A stretch of DNA of 64,000 nucleotides from Membranipora membranacea (taxonomy: Eukaryota > Bryozoa > Gymnolaemata > Cheilostomatida > Membraniporidae). How positions within the stretch are numbered: the first letter of the stretch is position 1; every line of letters starts with the position of its first letter. The notes under the pieces were generated by a model. That model was not told where the DNA came from. It ran no database searches and worked only from the letters and a program-made list of their open reading frames with translations. The DNA is taken from positions 24,304,001 through 24,368,000 of the forward strand of contig OU612068.1 of NCBI GenBank assembly GCA_914767715.1. Direction: 5' to 3'. Made by a program: the position numbers and the translations under genes. Positions 26,601 to 47,600 of the stretch are shown piece after piece.

Positions 26601-27580
26601 TGCCAGGGCCTCATCATCACTGTCAGCTGTCACTTCTTCTAGTATAGATATCTCACTGGTCTCATCTTCACTACCCTCACTGTCGTCATGTCTTCTAAAC
26701 TTTGATGGCCCTGTAATTATTTATAATGTCGTTGTGATATGGTGTGCATAAGTTTCAGTGGTCAAACTTAGCCCAGTTGTCTGGTAGTGGCATTCAATCT
26801 TAATCACATGTGGTTGAGAATCTGGAATACTGCTACTTTTTTTCAAATTACTAACAACACAATGATGCATTGTGGCTACACATAACTCAGCATAGGCGCT
26901 ATGCTGCATGGATTATGACTAGGTTGAGTTAGACACATTATACATGATAGACACAAAGAAAGTTGATCGGTAGAGGGGAAGCAACTCCCATATTTGGAAG
27001 TAATGACATACCTGAAACAGGAGAACTACAGACAGCTTCATCAGACCCAGCTCTAGCTGAGCTTTTCAATTCTTTCTCCAGCTGCAAAAAACGAGTAACA
27101 CTTAAATATCTCTATCAAATAGGAACAAAATCTTAGCTCTTGCTTCTACAAATGATCGGAAATGTAAGAAATTAACAACCTCACAGTTAGACATGGGAGA
27201 TTTTTCCCAAGATGAATGGTATATTGTTTTGTACTTTACCTTTGATTTCAATGCCGCTGCCCTCAGCGCAGCTAATTCATCATGAGGTTCTTTGGCTGCC
27301 ATCGCTCGCATTTTTGCTTCATGAGCTTTTTTGGACTACAATAATGAAAAGAACATCATTGTTTGTAGTGTGAGAAAGCTATTCAATATGCGTATGCGTA
27401 TATTGTATGTGAAACTAATCAATATGACACACAAGTTTCTGGCCAACCACACTCCCTGTTATTGAAGATTTCAATAGATAAGTTAAAGTGAATCGGGTTT
27501 TTAAATATAGCAATGTTATTGTATGTCCATACCTTGAGGGTGGCAAGAGCCTTACGTCTCATTTCTTCAATAGCATCCAT
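20680..27580 (-). CDS. Arg/Ser-rich low-complexity, probably nuclear protein
   Basis: Six exons join in frame: 27580-27533, 27335-27240, 27081-27012, 26710-25595, 22801-21917 and 20810-20680 (2346 nt, 781 residues). The ATG opens MDAIEEMRRKALATLKSKK, a charged helix-like start. Exon 4 holds an acidic Ser/Asp block, then RS-type repeats (RRDRSRSPILRNRSP, SPSRRRTPP), then Lys-rich blocks. Exon 5 is again Lys/Arg/Ser/Glu-rich with SRxxSRDSEERLSRR-like runs. The last exon encodes a short charged coiled coil that ends EIEKEKLMYG. RS domains and basic patches are typical of pre-mRNA or chromatin factors, so nuclear RNA processing is a plausible role, but no catalytic, RRM or zinc-finger domain is visible. 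I do not recognise the ortholog. The intron between exons 4 and 5 (2.8 kb) contains the hairpin at 25362. Confidence 0.8.
20990..21048. repeat. CTAGAT tandem motif and ATAACATT palindrome
   Basis: Three imperfect copies of a CTAGATGTATAA-like unit are followed by a 19-base near-palindrome, AATGTTATATTATAACATT. They lie in the last intron of the RS-rich gene. Confidence 0.5.
21663..21776. repeat. foldback MITE-like element, copy A
   Basis: The left end (TTTAATCCAATAGCCTGCAT, then a GTTGCTCCC-type end) is repeated inverted at the right end (GGCAACTCTGAATGCAGGC, then ATGGACCAAACTTGG). The two ends enclose a few tens of bases. A second copy with the same organisation lies at 56466-56574, so it is a dispersed non-coding element. 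Confidence 0.75.
24165..24187. repeat. TGTGGGC triple repeat
   Basis: Three perfect tandem copies of the 7-mer TGTGGGC, in an intron of the RS-rich gene. Confidence 0.9.
25362..25425. ncRNA. 64-nt hairpin, candidate microRNA precursor or foldback element
   Basis: The first 17 bases (ATTGTTGATGTGATACT) are perfectly complementary to the last 17 (AGTATCACATCAACAAT). The stem continues inward with small mismatches for roughly ten more pairs to a loop near TGTTTGT. Length, arm pairing and intronic location (intron 4 of the minus-strand RS-rich gene, 170 bases past exon 4) fit a pre-miRNA. A miniature inverted-repeat element would look the same. The mature sequence is not one I recognise. Confidence 0.4.
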
Positions 27581-35458
<7,878 letters not shown>

Positions 35459-35541
35459 GATGGTAACAGGTTCTATAGTTTGTTCTGATGTCGTTGGATC
35501 ATTTTAATCAGTCTAACTATTCAACAAGTTCCAATGCCTCA

Positions 35542-35547
35542 AATAAA
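35542..35547 (+). terminator. polyadenylation signal of MELK
   Basis: AATAAA 84 bases after the MELK stop codon. A second AATAAA lies at 36018-36023. Confidence 0.55.
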
Positions 35548-36652
35548 CAATTAAGTTTTAACATATCTGCAATCAAACAGTTGCTCATTTTCTCTATTTA
35601 TCAAACAGATTAAGCTGAGACTTATGAAAGGTTGGATTCTTTCTCTCATGCTAAAACTTTCTTCTGTAACACCATGTATTTACATCTTCGCAATATAACA
35701 AGTGGATACATATTATAGATACTTCTGGTTTTGGCTAACAGAACACTAACTACACGTCATTATCAAACTAGATGTGATTTTTTTCCTGTACCCAATTGTG
35801 AGGCTTCCATTATTGTCATAGATGACACCTACGGTTGCCATCATTGCAATATGAATGACCTGTTCTTTTTTACTTCAAATCAAGTATGATTGTGCAATGT
35901 GAGTGATGAATGTTCTCTCTTTTTGAGTAGTATTGTGATACCTCTTTGGCTATTTTACACGCAATATTTTTCTAGTCTAACCGATGTGTTCTTGCAGTCA
36001 TCATATGTATTACTGAAAATAAATTAATTAACAAAAAAACCCTCAATGTTTATTGTCATGTCAGTAGGTCAGATTTGTTTTAAAAGGAATAGAATTATAG
36101 TTTTCAGAATTTATTTATGTATTTGACATATGAGATGTCATAACATGCTGAGCAAGTAGATATTTGTATACAAAAAGCGAGTTGCATATATAGATTATAT
36201 GCGTTCAACAAAAAAATTCACAATGACAAATAATTAACCTGTGCGAAGTATTGTGTATAAAGCGAAGGTCAGTCAAGCGTGGATAGTACATACATACAAA
36301 CAATTGAAAGGAAAATCACAAAATTCAAACATATTTATCAGGAGGAAAGTTGGCCCAACAGTGCAAAACTACAAGTCATGGGTAGATAGATACAAAAATA
36401 AATATCCTTATGTTCTACTTGTATATCTTGTTGGCTAATTGCCAACCCAGATGAAACGTTGAGACAGAAAAGCGAAAAAAAAAAAACATTTTGGAAACCC
36501 TGTAGTTATACAGCAGAGAAAAAGTAAGACCAGATAGAATATCCGTCAGATACTGAGAAGTTTGAATAGAAAAAAAAGTCAGAAGTGGTGAAGCTAGTGA
36601 CGAAATGAGACAAAACCATAATCATCTCAGAACAAAAATGTGCATGGGTACA

Positions 36653-36658
36653 TTTATT
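36653..36658 (-). terminator. polyadenylation signal of DIP2
   Basis: AATAAA on the minus strand, 160 bases after the DIP2 stop codon. Confidence 0.5.
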
Positions 36659-36770
36659 ATGAAAGTAAGTTAGAATGTTTCAACTGTTTGATAACTTCTA
36701 GGATTATCTTCTCATTGATTTAAAGAGGATAACTCCAATAAATGAATACAGTTCCATTTGTAGCCATAAC

Positions 36771-36797
36771 CAGGGAGTTCGGGACCCAAACTCCCTG
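36771..36797 (-). promoter_or_regulatory. stem-loop in the DIP2 3'UTR
   Basis: A perfect 9-bp stem, CAGGGAGTT paired with AACTCCCTG, with a 9-base loop. On the mRNA it begins about 20 nt after the DIP2 stop codon. The role is unknown; it could be a 3'UTR protein-binding stem-loop. Confidence 0.45.
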
Positions 36798-36817
36798 TCA
36801 GAACATAAGGATGACTG

Positions 36818-39800
36818 TTACATGTTATATGCTACATATATTGGGTCCAGTTGGTCGCCTATAAACCCATCTCTGAGATGCATACGCTGTTTTTCACCTC
36901 TGGAGTTAATAGGTATTACACCAGGATCCACTATAACCACGACCCCGACGATCAGGTGACTCTCCTCTAACACAGCATTAGTGACTAGAGGTATAACATC
37001 CAGAGCCTCGTTCTCATGTCCGTCTAACTCAACAACCACTACCAGCAGGTTAGTCCATGTGAATACAGCACTGAAAAGAACAAAGATAATGTTTTCATAA
37101 CAGGATACAAGAAGCCATACAAGATGAAATTAGAAAAATAATATGAGTTGGAACCCATGTATTCTTGATATTTCCCTCAGATCTCTTTATAGGGTTTATA
37201 AAGTCTTAATTTAGCCGACTTCCAATGAACAGTACAAAATTTCAAATTTTGTAAAACACCATCTTTATGTCGGTCAGCCTATCAGATCTTCCATCAAGTT
37301 TATGATAAGATCTTGACCAGAGATAGGACCAGGAAGGCGTAAATATAGATGTTTTAAATTATTGTCTTACCATTCAGATATCTTTCTGTGACTTCTCATG
37401 ACAGAATTCTCAATATCTATTGGATGATACCGAAGACCTCTTAGTACGATGGCCTCATCCAAAGCTCCTACTATGAATATAGCATCATGTCTCTCTATAA
37501 ACAGAACAAAAATAGAAAATTGTCTTCTTGTATGCTACAATGAAAGGTCATATGCTCGAAGGTAATACGCTATAAACAACCAAACAACATCAGAGACCCT
37601 TTCTTGCCTAGCAAATTTTGAATATCGAGTATACAATATCGATCAATGAATAAAGTATCAGCAATGAATGACTGACTGCTTAGCTGTAGATTAATACATA
37701 CCTCCATCAGCTTGTGTTTTCTCAGTTCTCATGATGAACCCAAGGTATCCTGTCCTAGCGTATGATGTCCTTATATCCCCAGTAGCTAGGTGTGAGTCAA
37801 AGTGATCAAGTGTGGGGCACTCATCTCCGTATATAGCAAAGTATCCGTTAGCATTATGTGGACAGCTGACCCATATCTCACCTAGAGAGGAGTCAGCACA
37901 CTGTCCCTTTGTGTCTGGGTTAGCTATCACCACCTGGACTCCCGGCAGCAACTGAATTAAATAAATCGGATGAAGGTATAAAGTTATTGCTCTAATGCAA
38001 AAGCTAGGACATAGTAGGTAAAACATTGCTCTTCAAAATGATAAGGTAGGATTATTCTAATTTTATGTAGCAAGTATATGAGCAGTTTTGCAACTATCAG
38101 CAGTAACACTGGTTCACACACAATTGGGCTGAACAACTGGGGATGAACTACTAAGGTATTGGTATGTGGATCTTTTGCAACTTTTTTGTTTATATTCTGT
38201 CACCAATATCTTTTCACAGATAATGAGTGTTCTCTTACCTTGCCAGATTCTTTGAGACACAGACTGTTTGGACTTCCTTTCTCTAGAATAGCAACTCTAT
38301 CATATCTGAGTGATTTTGTATCCACATATACTTCTGATGGATCCGGGCAGGATGGACCCTGAAATCATTATAACATAACATAAGAAATTCTGCTAACGAA
38401 AAATACAAAACATTTCTGAAACATTATGGAAAGACAATTCTAGAAGCATTAACTAAACCATAATATTCATTTAGTAAGAGCACAAGCCGCACACTTTTTC
38501 GCAGGTAAAGTCCCTGACAAAGATGCCAATAAATAACTGGGCTTTTGGGTCACATGTCGATCCAGATAGCCAAAAGTAAAGCAACTTTGTGTTGTACATG
38601 GTGGCCTTGCTCTAGTGCACCAAATGTCCTACTTCCAAGAGGATAACTAACCATGCAATCAAAAGTTAAAGTGTTTACCATTTTACTTCATATGAGAGTT
38701 AATGTTATTTTTACCTGCAGACACATAGCCGTGTTGACTCTACAGCCGAATGTTGTGCTGACAGCACGAGGAGATAAACCAAGAGTAGAGAATACTTTAG
38801 TGAATGATGTCATCAGCTGTATCCTGGGCCTCTCCTCAGCTACAACTATACATGTCCTCACACTAGACAGATTCACTCCTTTTTGCTGTAAGTACAAATT
38901 AATACATTCCTGAATATAAGTTCTAAGAGGAAAAATTGAAATCGGTGGCTGAACTACTTAACTGGCAACACATCCATGACAAATTTTCTACTAGGGAATA
39001 ACGGCTTTTGTACTTACATTTTGTAAATCACAATAACCTCATAGGTTTTTCATTATCCAGAGAGAACATTATGATGTAAACTGTTAGCATTATTAATGAC
39101 TTTCTTTATAACAATCTGTCACAAGTTAGCATTGTTATGCAACAACTAGCATCTTAAGTCACAACAATTTAACAATACGCAACATTGTTACACAACAATC
39201 AGATTACAATACATAGTCCACAAGGTAATGCCACAATGATGTAGCCAAACATTATGGTGAAGCAGCTGTTCCTGTAAATTACTACCTTGAGAGCTGGAGT
39301 AGCAGAGCCCAGTCCTCTAGTGCACATCTCCATAACTCCATAAGAACAGAAGGTATCTCTGACTCTGTACTGACTTACTGAGGTAAGCCACACAGTAGGA
39401 TCCTTCTCCAGCTCATTAGGTGCTATCAGTACTGTGTTATGTCCAGCGTATACACTACAAGTAAAGATAGGAGACTGCCATTAACAAGGATAGTTATTCT
39501 TCACCGTAATCATAGTGGTAATTTTTAAGCAAAGCCACAGTTTACAGCTCTGTCAGTTTAGGGTATGGGGTTAGGGATTTGGATAATTTGAGTTATACTA
39601 AAGCTTTTCGGATCTTGCACAAAGATACGCTCCGTTAACCAAATCCTGAGTGGTTGTCTCTGCTCTTTTGTGCAGGTTAGATCAAATGAAAAACTTACTA
39701 CAGTCCAATCTGTAATAGAGTAACATATCCATTTAACGCAACAGGAATAAAACTGGATGTATTATGTATTATAAAGCAATGTACATACCCAACAAGAGTC

Positions 39801-41634
39801 CAGAGAACAGCAGCCAGGCCGGAGTATGGATCCAAACATAGCACCACATTACGAGAGGGGTACAGCTCACATTGTAACTTTATACTTCTACATAAGGCTA
39901 ATACCGAGGCGTGTGTCATCTGAAAATAGGCAGTTTAATAGTGACAAGCTAAAAAAAAGTGGTATAAGATATAATTGGTGATCATCACAGTATGTTAAGG
40001 CAAGGGAAGGTTTCCTAAAATGGTAGCTTTTATATTGCTCACTTGACAATTTTATGCCCACATGTTCCAGAGGAACTATTGTCTAAAAAGAATCAAATTT
40101 TCAGTCTTGGGAGGACACAATCCAACTTATCACATGTATTCACGCACCTTGATACCAGCTAACATGCCGGTAGTTGAAACACTGAAGTCGAGGTAGCACA
40201 GCATCTCACTGCTCGGGGGCAGGTAGATAGCTAATGATTTCTTCTTTGAGATGTCAGATGTGTCTAAAAGCACCGGCCATGACTTTGATTCTACTATGTG
40301 GTTGGCTTCCTAAAATAATAAATAATTTATATATATTATATAGCTTTATAGGCACGGTATGTTGTGATCATTTATGTGTAATATGGTTCAGAGGGTGGTG
40401 GATAACCCTATTGGGTCCTTGCCCGATGGTCCATCAAAAAATGATACAGTTATCCCAGTTTGAGCAGGTTGTAACCCAGGAGTTGCACGTGACATCAGAC
40501 TATTGAATGCAACAGGTTTTTGTAGCTTTGCTGTGTGAATTTGCAGAGTGTGACTTGTATGTATGTATATTGTATTGTATCATTGATGATAAAATCATTT
40601 GTTGGTTGAGCGCTCTGTTATAAAATAAAAATATAAAAAAAATCTAAATTGTCTACTTAAATAATCCATTTAAAAAAGATACAGCTTGGTGTCTAAAACA
40701 GAACTTCCTCAGGTTTGTTCTGTGCTTGGGTAAAATAAAGCGTCCTGATGGGTATTTGTCTAAAATCATAGGTGCTACATGTTCATGAACCACAAACCTT
40801 TGATCTGAGACTTTTGATGATTGCAGTGGTGGTTAATATACATGTTGAGTTACTGGCTTCGACGATCATTTTCAGAGTGGGCAATGTGGTGGCTAAGTTA
40901 TGAGGATGTGGAGGCCTGATGATGATTGGTACACAGCCCACATACAGACAGCCATAGAAGGCAGCTACGAGATCTATACTAGGAGGATAGACCAGCGCCA
41001 CATGGTCCCCGACGTTACGCTTCCCCTTCTCTAGGATTAATGTGGCTACCTTCTCCGCCCTCCGGTGTAGCTGTAGACATGTGATCACCACAGGAGTTCC
41101 CTGCAATAAAAATTGTGATACTCAGAAACACATTACTGTTATTCTAAAGCTAAGATTATCTTAAATTGCTTTAATTCGCTGAATGTATGCACATTAACTT
41201 GAAATTTGAGTTTTTAAATCTGTTTTAATGTAGCATATAAAAGGAAACTAGCTAACTTTAAATTGATTGAATCTGGTGATTTGGAGCAGGGCCTTAGGGG
41301 GTGTATTTTCATTCTGAAAGTTTGTCACTGACATATGTCATGATATGAATGTCAACCAATGATAAAGTACCGTGGACAGAAAATAATGAAGTCACGACGA
41401 ATTCAGCGTAAAGAATCTTACCTTTGCTGAGATAATAGTGAAGAGTTCATGGTCAGGCATTGATATGGCTCGCCATCTGAGTACTTCGGATAAGAACTGA
41501 TGCTTCTTAGCCTGATCTTCCTCATTAAAACTGAGTAGATCCTGACCTTGTGCGTACGCCAGTCGAGCTCCCTGTACTATACTCCCGACAAACATAGCCG
41601 ACGGGCCCACATCTGTTAGCGTCTCCTCTCTTGG
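36818..41634 (-). other. DIP2: second adenylate-forming (FAAL-like) domain of DIP2
   Basis: Encoded by the ten exons from 41634 to the stop, about visible residues 922-1552. Landmarks: FLSEVLRWRAISMPDH, HVALVYPPSIDLVAAFYGCL, the A3-like YLDFSVSTTGMLAGIK, CRSIKLQCELYPSRN, QYRVRDTFCSYGVME, STTFGCRVN, LGEIWV, ARTGYLGF and ALDEAI. The C-terminal end is the most conserved part of the protein. Confidence 0.94.
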
Positions 41635-44600
41635 CTAAAAAAGAGATTAATTGATACGTTAAAAGTAAGGAAATTAATCTAAATGCAGGAGTATAGTTAA
41701 ATTTTGTGCCGGGATTTACCTACTTCACACTATGATTGGCTGATACTGGTACAGTTTTTGTTTTAGTATGGTTTGTCACAAGCAAACTTCATTGTGTCGT
41801 ATATTAATAGACAAAACACTGTCAGTTACTTAGTATCTACAACAACGGGGAGATCCACAATCTAGAGGAAAATGTTAGGATATCTAAATGACTTAATGAC
41901 CCCATGAGCTAACGCTTGCAACTACACTACAACCAATCCACAAACAAGAATGTGATCATTTTAGACTTGGCAGACAGAATTTTTGTTGGGCCACATATTT
42001 CAGTCGAACATTTGCTGCTCAATTTAGAAAGCTGCTGGTAATGCCATTAACACGAGGAAAATGAAAATCACTTGGAGTAATCTAAAATTGTTAGTATGTT
42101 GCTCAACCAAAGCCAAGAATGTTTGCATGAGTGAACAAAAATACAACCAGGGTGAAAATGAATGGTAGCCTTGATGAGTATTTTAACAGTGGCAGCATTG
42201 ACAGAATCGACAGCAGTGAACCAGCCAAATCAAACTTCTAAGAAACCCAACACTGCAGAGGATCAACTCAAGATTTTTGGCCACTTCCCAACGCATCGAT
42301 TGACGGAATCTCACAGGACATATCAACAACATGCCCACAATGCAACTTGATCCTGGAATTCCTCAGATTGATCCAGATGGGAATTCCAGAAAATTGCATT
42401 GTGGGATATTCATTAACATGACTATAGATGGTTGTTGAGCCACATTTATATTGTCTCAGTCTACTGAGATCTCTTGTAGTACATATATTTAGATCTGTAT
42501 TTGACCCTGGATCAATAGCAATCATGTGGAGACAATAGTGGTGATAATAGTGTGGAGACTCATTATGGGTTAATATCACAGTGATGATAAACAAAAACTT
42601 GATGGAGCATGTCTGTGAGAAAGCACCAAAACTTGTAGAGTATGAAAGACATTTCAAACCCAAACCGCAAGATTAGCTTTGGGTAATGGATTTATCACCA
42701 TATTTTTTGTCAGAATTGTATCAAAGCCGATTGAAAATTTAACGTGCCAATACACTTTGATGTGCTGCAATTCCTGGTTCGTTTGCAGGCTTTTATTTCT
42801 TGCACATGGGGCCATGCATATCATCATCATTGACCACCCCACAACATTCATTGATATTGGGCTCCCAATTGCGTTTAAATAAAATTTTGGTGCTTGCTAT
42901 TATACAGACGCATGAGAAAGGACTTGGCCGGCAGCGGGGGCAGAGTGATGGAAGCACTTACTGAATCGGGATCATCATCTGGTCGTAATAATGACTTTGT
43001 AATCACAAAGTCGTCGACCACCTAAGATATTCCAAAAATAATCCACCGTCACAAACATGTCAGTGGGAGCACAAATAAGCATGGAGGTTTACTCGTCATA
43101 GATAGCCCAAATTACCACCACTTTGCAGTATTTGTATATACTACATGTCAGCGCACAACAGAATTAAATTTTTTTTTTTCATTATAATGGCACAATTATT
43201 CATCTAATCAGATGCAGTTTCATGGTAAGTTGGGCTATGTATCAATAGGAAAAAGCAGATGATGACGCTTTGAAATTTGACGTCTGAAAAGATATGTTGA
43301 ATTGAATGGAGGGGTGTTAATAACATTAGAAGACAATAAGTTGACATTTATAACATTAAGAGTTAGGTAGGACAGGGAACATGAGACAACGAGGAGAAAA
43401 CTTCATTCAAACTAACCTGTGGCAAGTTGAGCACACATGTGTGAGGGCACATGAGTACATTGGCTGGATGAAGAGTGCCTTCCTGTAGTTTCTTCATAGT
43501 TTCGTGTATGTGTATACCTCCCAGAGGACTGCGGGGCAGATAGTTAGGTGGAACTAAGGCTAGGCAGTATATACCGACTTGGTGTATAGAATCTACAGCC
43601 TGTAACACCTTACTCATCCACTGGAAACTCTACAACAAGATGCAATGAGAAATATTCTCTGGTTTTTACAGGCACCAAACATTTTAGAAGAAATTGTGTT
43701 ATGACGACGATTGAAATTTTCTTTCTTTATGTTGAAAAAAATTGAAAAAATAAATGACGCTGAAGCTGAATTCTGCACTAAATGAGAGATGCTAAAACAA
43801 CAGAAGTCCAGATATCCAATGATTTCAGGAGTTTTGCTCCCTCCATTTATGCCCAGGAATAGTCAATGCTTTTTTTGTAGAATGGCTTGGTGTAGGCTGA
43901 GACATCTTTCATAGTCAACATCTGCAGAGCTTTCAATACTTATATGCACCATGTTGTCATAAAGTATGAGAGAACTTACCTCTTCCTCTGAGCAGTCTGG
44001 TCTCTGCTCAGCTACTATACATATCCTCTCATCCTTTAATACGGGTATACAGAAGACAGCGATCCTTCCTCTGTATATAAATCTGTTAGGTTCTACAGCT
44101 AACACTGTGGCTATTATATCATCTGTGTTATGACGACGGCCTGTTACAGGCATTAAACCTTCACGATTACCACAGATAAACACCAGACCTCCCTGTAAGA
44201 TAAAACACCATTTATAAAATATGAAGAAGTAGATGATGAGCTGCTTCCTTATGATCTTGAAGACACTTTTTGGTATCTACCTCGTTAGATTGATTGCAAT
44301 ATAGAGCTAGCTGTTCTACATAGGAATACGTTTAATTTAGAACATCTAGATAATTCCTTACAGGGCCCAGAAATCCAATGAGACCAGTTCTGACATAATA
44401 TTTATCATTAGCTTGTTTTCCTTCTTCCTCCAGAGGCTGAACCTAAAATATAAGAAAACAACAAACATTTATAACAGCGCAAGACTCAGGCGAATATACA
44501 ATAGAAGGATTTAGACCCTGGGGTTGTGTTCTCTCTTTCAATTTAGGGACAAACACGGAAGTAAGGTCAAGCCTCTGATTTATTGACAAGAATATAGTTT

Positions 44601-47600
44601 ATACCAGTCTCAACATTTATTAAGTCTAACCCTGGCTAGTGAAGAGGAGGGGGGGGGGGGCAGGGGGCGGCTGTTTGTCTGTATATCAATGATGTATTTT
44701 TACATTATGCCATGATCTAGTCATGAACTGATTAAGATCTTCCAGTGAGGAGTATGATAACTTATAAATTGCCATTGTAACTTACCCTAAATACATGATT
44801 GGAGTAGCCTTTGAGGCCCCAGTAAGATACACCAGTATAGCTTGCGGACACACACAACTCCCCGACTTCATCTGTCTTACAGAGTAGAGGATCTCCATCT
44901 ATTTTCACGACCACCATGTTTGCTGTGAATGAAGGAAAAAGGTCTAGATAGGAATTTGTCGAACAAATAGAAATTCCCAAAAGTCAGCAGAAGACCTTTC
45001 ACTGCTGGGACAGCATTGAAATTAATCAAATTCTGTTCACTTGACAGACTTTAGGTATATTTAAGCTTACCCTAGAGGAAGTGGACATTCACAGGAACTT
45101 TCAATTTGCACAATTGAACTTCACTCAAATTAAATATAGTGTTGGATATCTGTCCATGATATATCCCTGAACAATGTAAAGTAACAAAAAATAGGTTCCC
45201 ATCAGTGAATCTGGTACAGTATAAATAAGTAATACAAACCTCCAGGTAGAACTTGACCACAGTCTTGTAGTGTGAGAGACATGAGGCTGTTTTCATCGTC
45301 CACTCTGACCACACCATAACTCAGACCCTGCATCGACAGGACGCCTCGCCCTGTCTGATTGCCTCCCTTACGCCCTGGTCTATAATCAAAGGTATAAAAG
45401 TGTGACAAGCCAGATTTTTCAACACAAGCCAAAGTTGATATGTCAGACCAAGGAGTTAGAGACATCTCTTATTCCTTGGTCAGACTAGTGAAGGACTCAT
45501 TGTCAAATATAGACAGATTGAATTACATTCATGTCTACGACAAGTCACATTTTGACTGCCATCATTCTGCAAAAAATTGTATGGTGAATTCTCCAACTCC
45601 TAGGTGTAGTCAATATGATTAACTACATGGTGAAGGCTATAAGGTAGCTAGCTATGGTGATATGGATTGTGATAAATTGAGATTAAATAAGTTATTGGGA
45701 GACCAGAATAAGAAGCTTTGCATGACACTAACTAATGAGGGAAATCTGAGAGAAAATTAAATAAAGGATTAAGTTTGGAAGAGACTGAGATGGAAGAAAT
45801 ATTAAACTCATGGCACATAAAAAATCATAATACACCAAACACAATAATCATACAACTGTTACAACAGAACACATACAAGTGTGCGTGAATTGTCTCCTTT
45901 ATGATGCGGAGAACATAACTCTTACATATATCGCAAATCATAAACACAACAACTGAAGAAAGTGTTCAACGGTTAATATGGTTACAACTATACTCACTGA
46001 CTACGATTTCTAAAATAATAACATTCCAAAACATTTAGTTTGTGTTAAAAGAAATAAATCCTTTTCTCAGTGACGACCAGACAAAGCTCAGTGATAGACT
46101 AAAAAGCACAACGTAAAAATGTGGCTCTTTCCAAGCGGCAATGGTCTAAGATTGATCGGTGTGTTATTTCGTTAGTTGTATACTATTAGGTGCCTCCTCC
46201 ATGCCTCTGTCATAACTATCATGCTGGCTATCAAACCAAATAAAAGCCTTACTCCATGCCAATAACAGAAAAACTTTTGTTGCAATAAAAACTGGTAAAA
46301 AAGGTCAAAGGTGCAAACCTGCGTAGGGATACGGTGAGAGCCTCAGCACTGCTGGCACAGGGGCACACTGCCTCCGCAGCTAGTCCCTTTGATTGGAATA
46401 CAGTTACGAATGAATCACAGGTAGTCAATGACCCTACAATAGATGAGTAGAGCATGTAAACAAAGTAAAATATGATAGCACAGTATATAATTATGAACGG
46501 TGATTTATCTAATGTCAAAATATACCAAGTCTATGATGTCATAATATGACAAGTATATATTTATACTGTCATAGCATCTAACTTAAAACAAGTTGCCGAC
46601 TCAGAATAAAGTCAACCAATGACAGAGTGAAACAGTAACTATAGATCGTACACGGGATTCATTGCGCTGCGGAATTTATCTACGGGTGTGATATTTGCAA
46701 CTGTATCAAGTCCATATTATTTTTGCCATGTTCCAGAGTGGAAAAATAGCATGGAGTAAAGTCGAGATCGACTAGGTTGAGTCAAGTATTTCGGACTTGG
46801 CTTTAAAAAGTTAAAAGGTGGATTTTTCATCGATATCTTGTATTCATAGAATATGACACAAAAGGCAGAGCACTTACAGGGGTTAGCACCGTCGGCTACC
46901 AGGAGTAGTCTTAGAGATTTTAAGTCTATATCTTTGTGGTCTTTCTTTGCCAGCATTCCCCAGTGCATGTCTCGGGATTTAGCTATACTGACTGCAGCTA
47001 CAAAACAGGTTGCAAAAAAACCCTATTAGTCTTATTATATCAGTTTTTGTTTGATCATTGAGCAGAACATGATATAATGTGAAAAATTTGCCAAAAACGG
47101 GTTCAGCATGACTATTGCCATGCAAATTACGGCTAAATAAATGTGGATATGTACTGCAAATGATCGATTTGAGTGCCAAATTTTCCACATTAAATACCCT
47201 CAGCCAGCATGGGTGCAAACTATAGAGGCATACATTTGTCTCTGCAGCGTTGGATTAATTCATCTAGTTATCGTTACTAAAATAGAAACAAGTATTTGAA
47301 AAATCCATGTAACGCCACAACCTTGAACTTTGTTTAGTCTTTATCTATATGTAAGACAGCTCCCAACTGCACTGCAGAGATTGCCTTAGTCTCAGTTCCT
47401 AACCTGCTCGAGAATGCACCAGATTTCGAATCCAGATGTTGAAGCGAGTTATGCTGACTTACCATTATTTTTAGTTATGAGTTTCAACCATGAAGCAGGA
47501 TCTGTCTTCATGAGGGAGTATGGAACAAAAATCACATGCATGCCATTAAACACGCTCTGCAAAAAAAAGAAAAAAGAAACCATTAGCAGTCTAATGGGAA

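Larger units (their letters stand above)
35459..36817. other. convergent intergenic region between MELK and DIP2
   Basis: It holds the 3'UTRs of both genes and no coding sequence. Minus-strand AATAAA signals for DIP2 (TTTATT on the plus strand) occur at 36653-36658 and near 36110. A stem-loop lies at 36771-36797. Confidence 0.6.

Noticed and set aside
26117-26751. Plus-strand open frames of 66 and 119 codons
   Set aside because: They are the antisense of the large RS-rich coding exon 26710-25595; repetitive Ser/Arg codons keep the opposite strand open.
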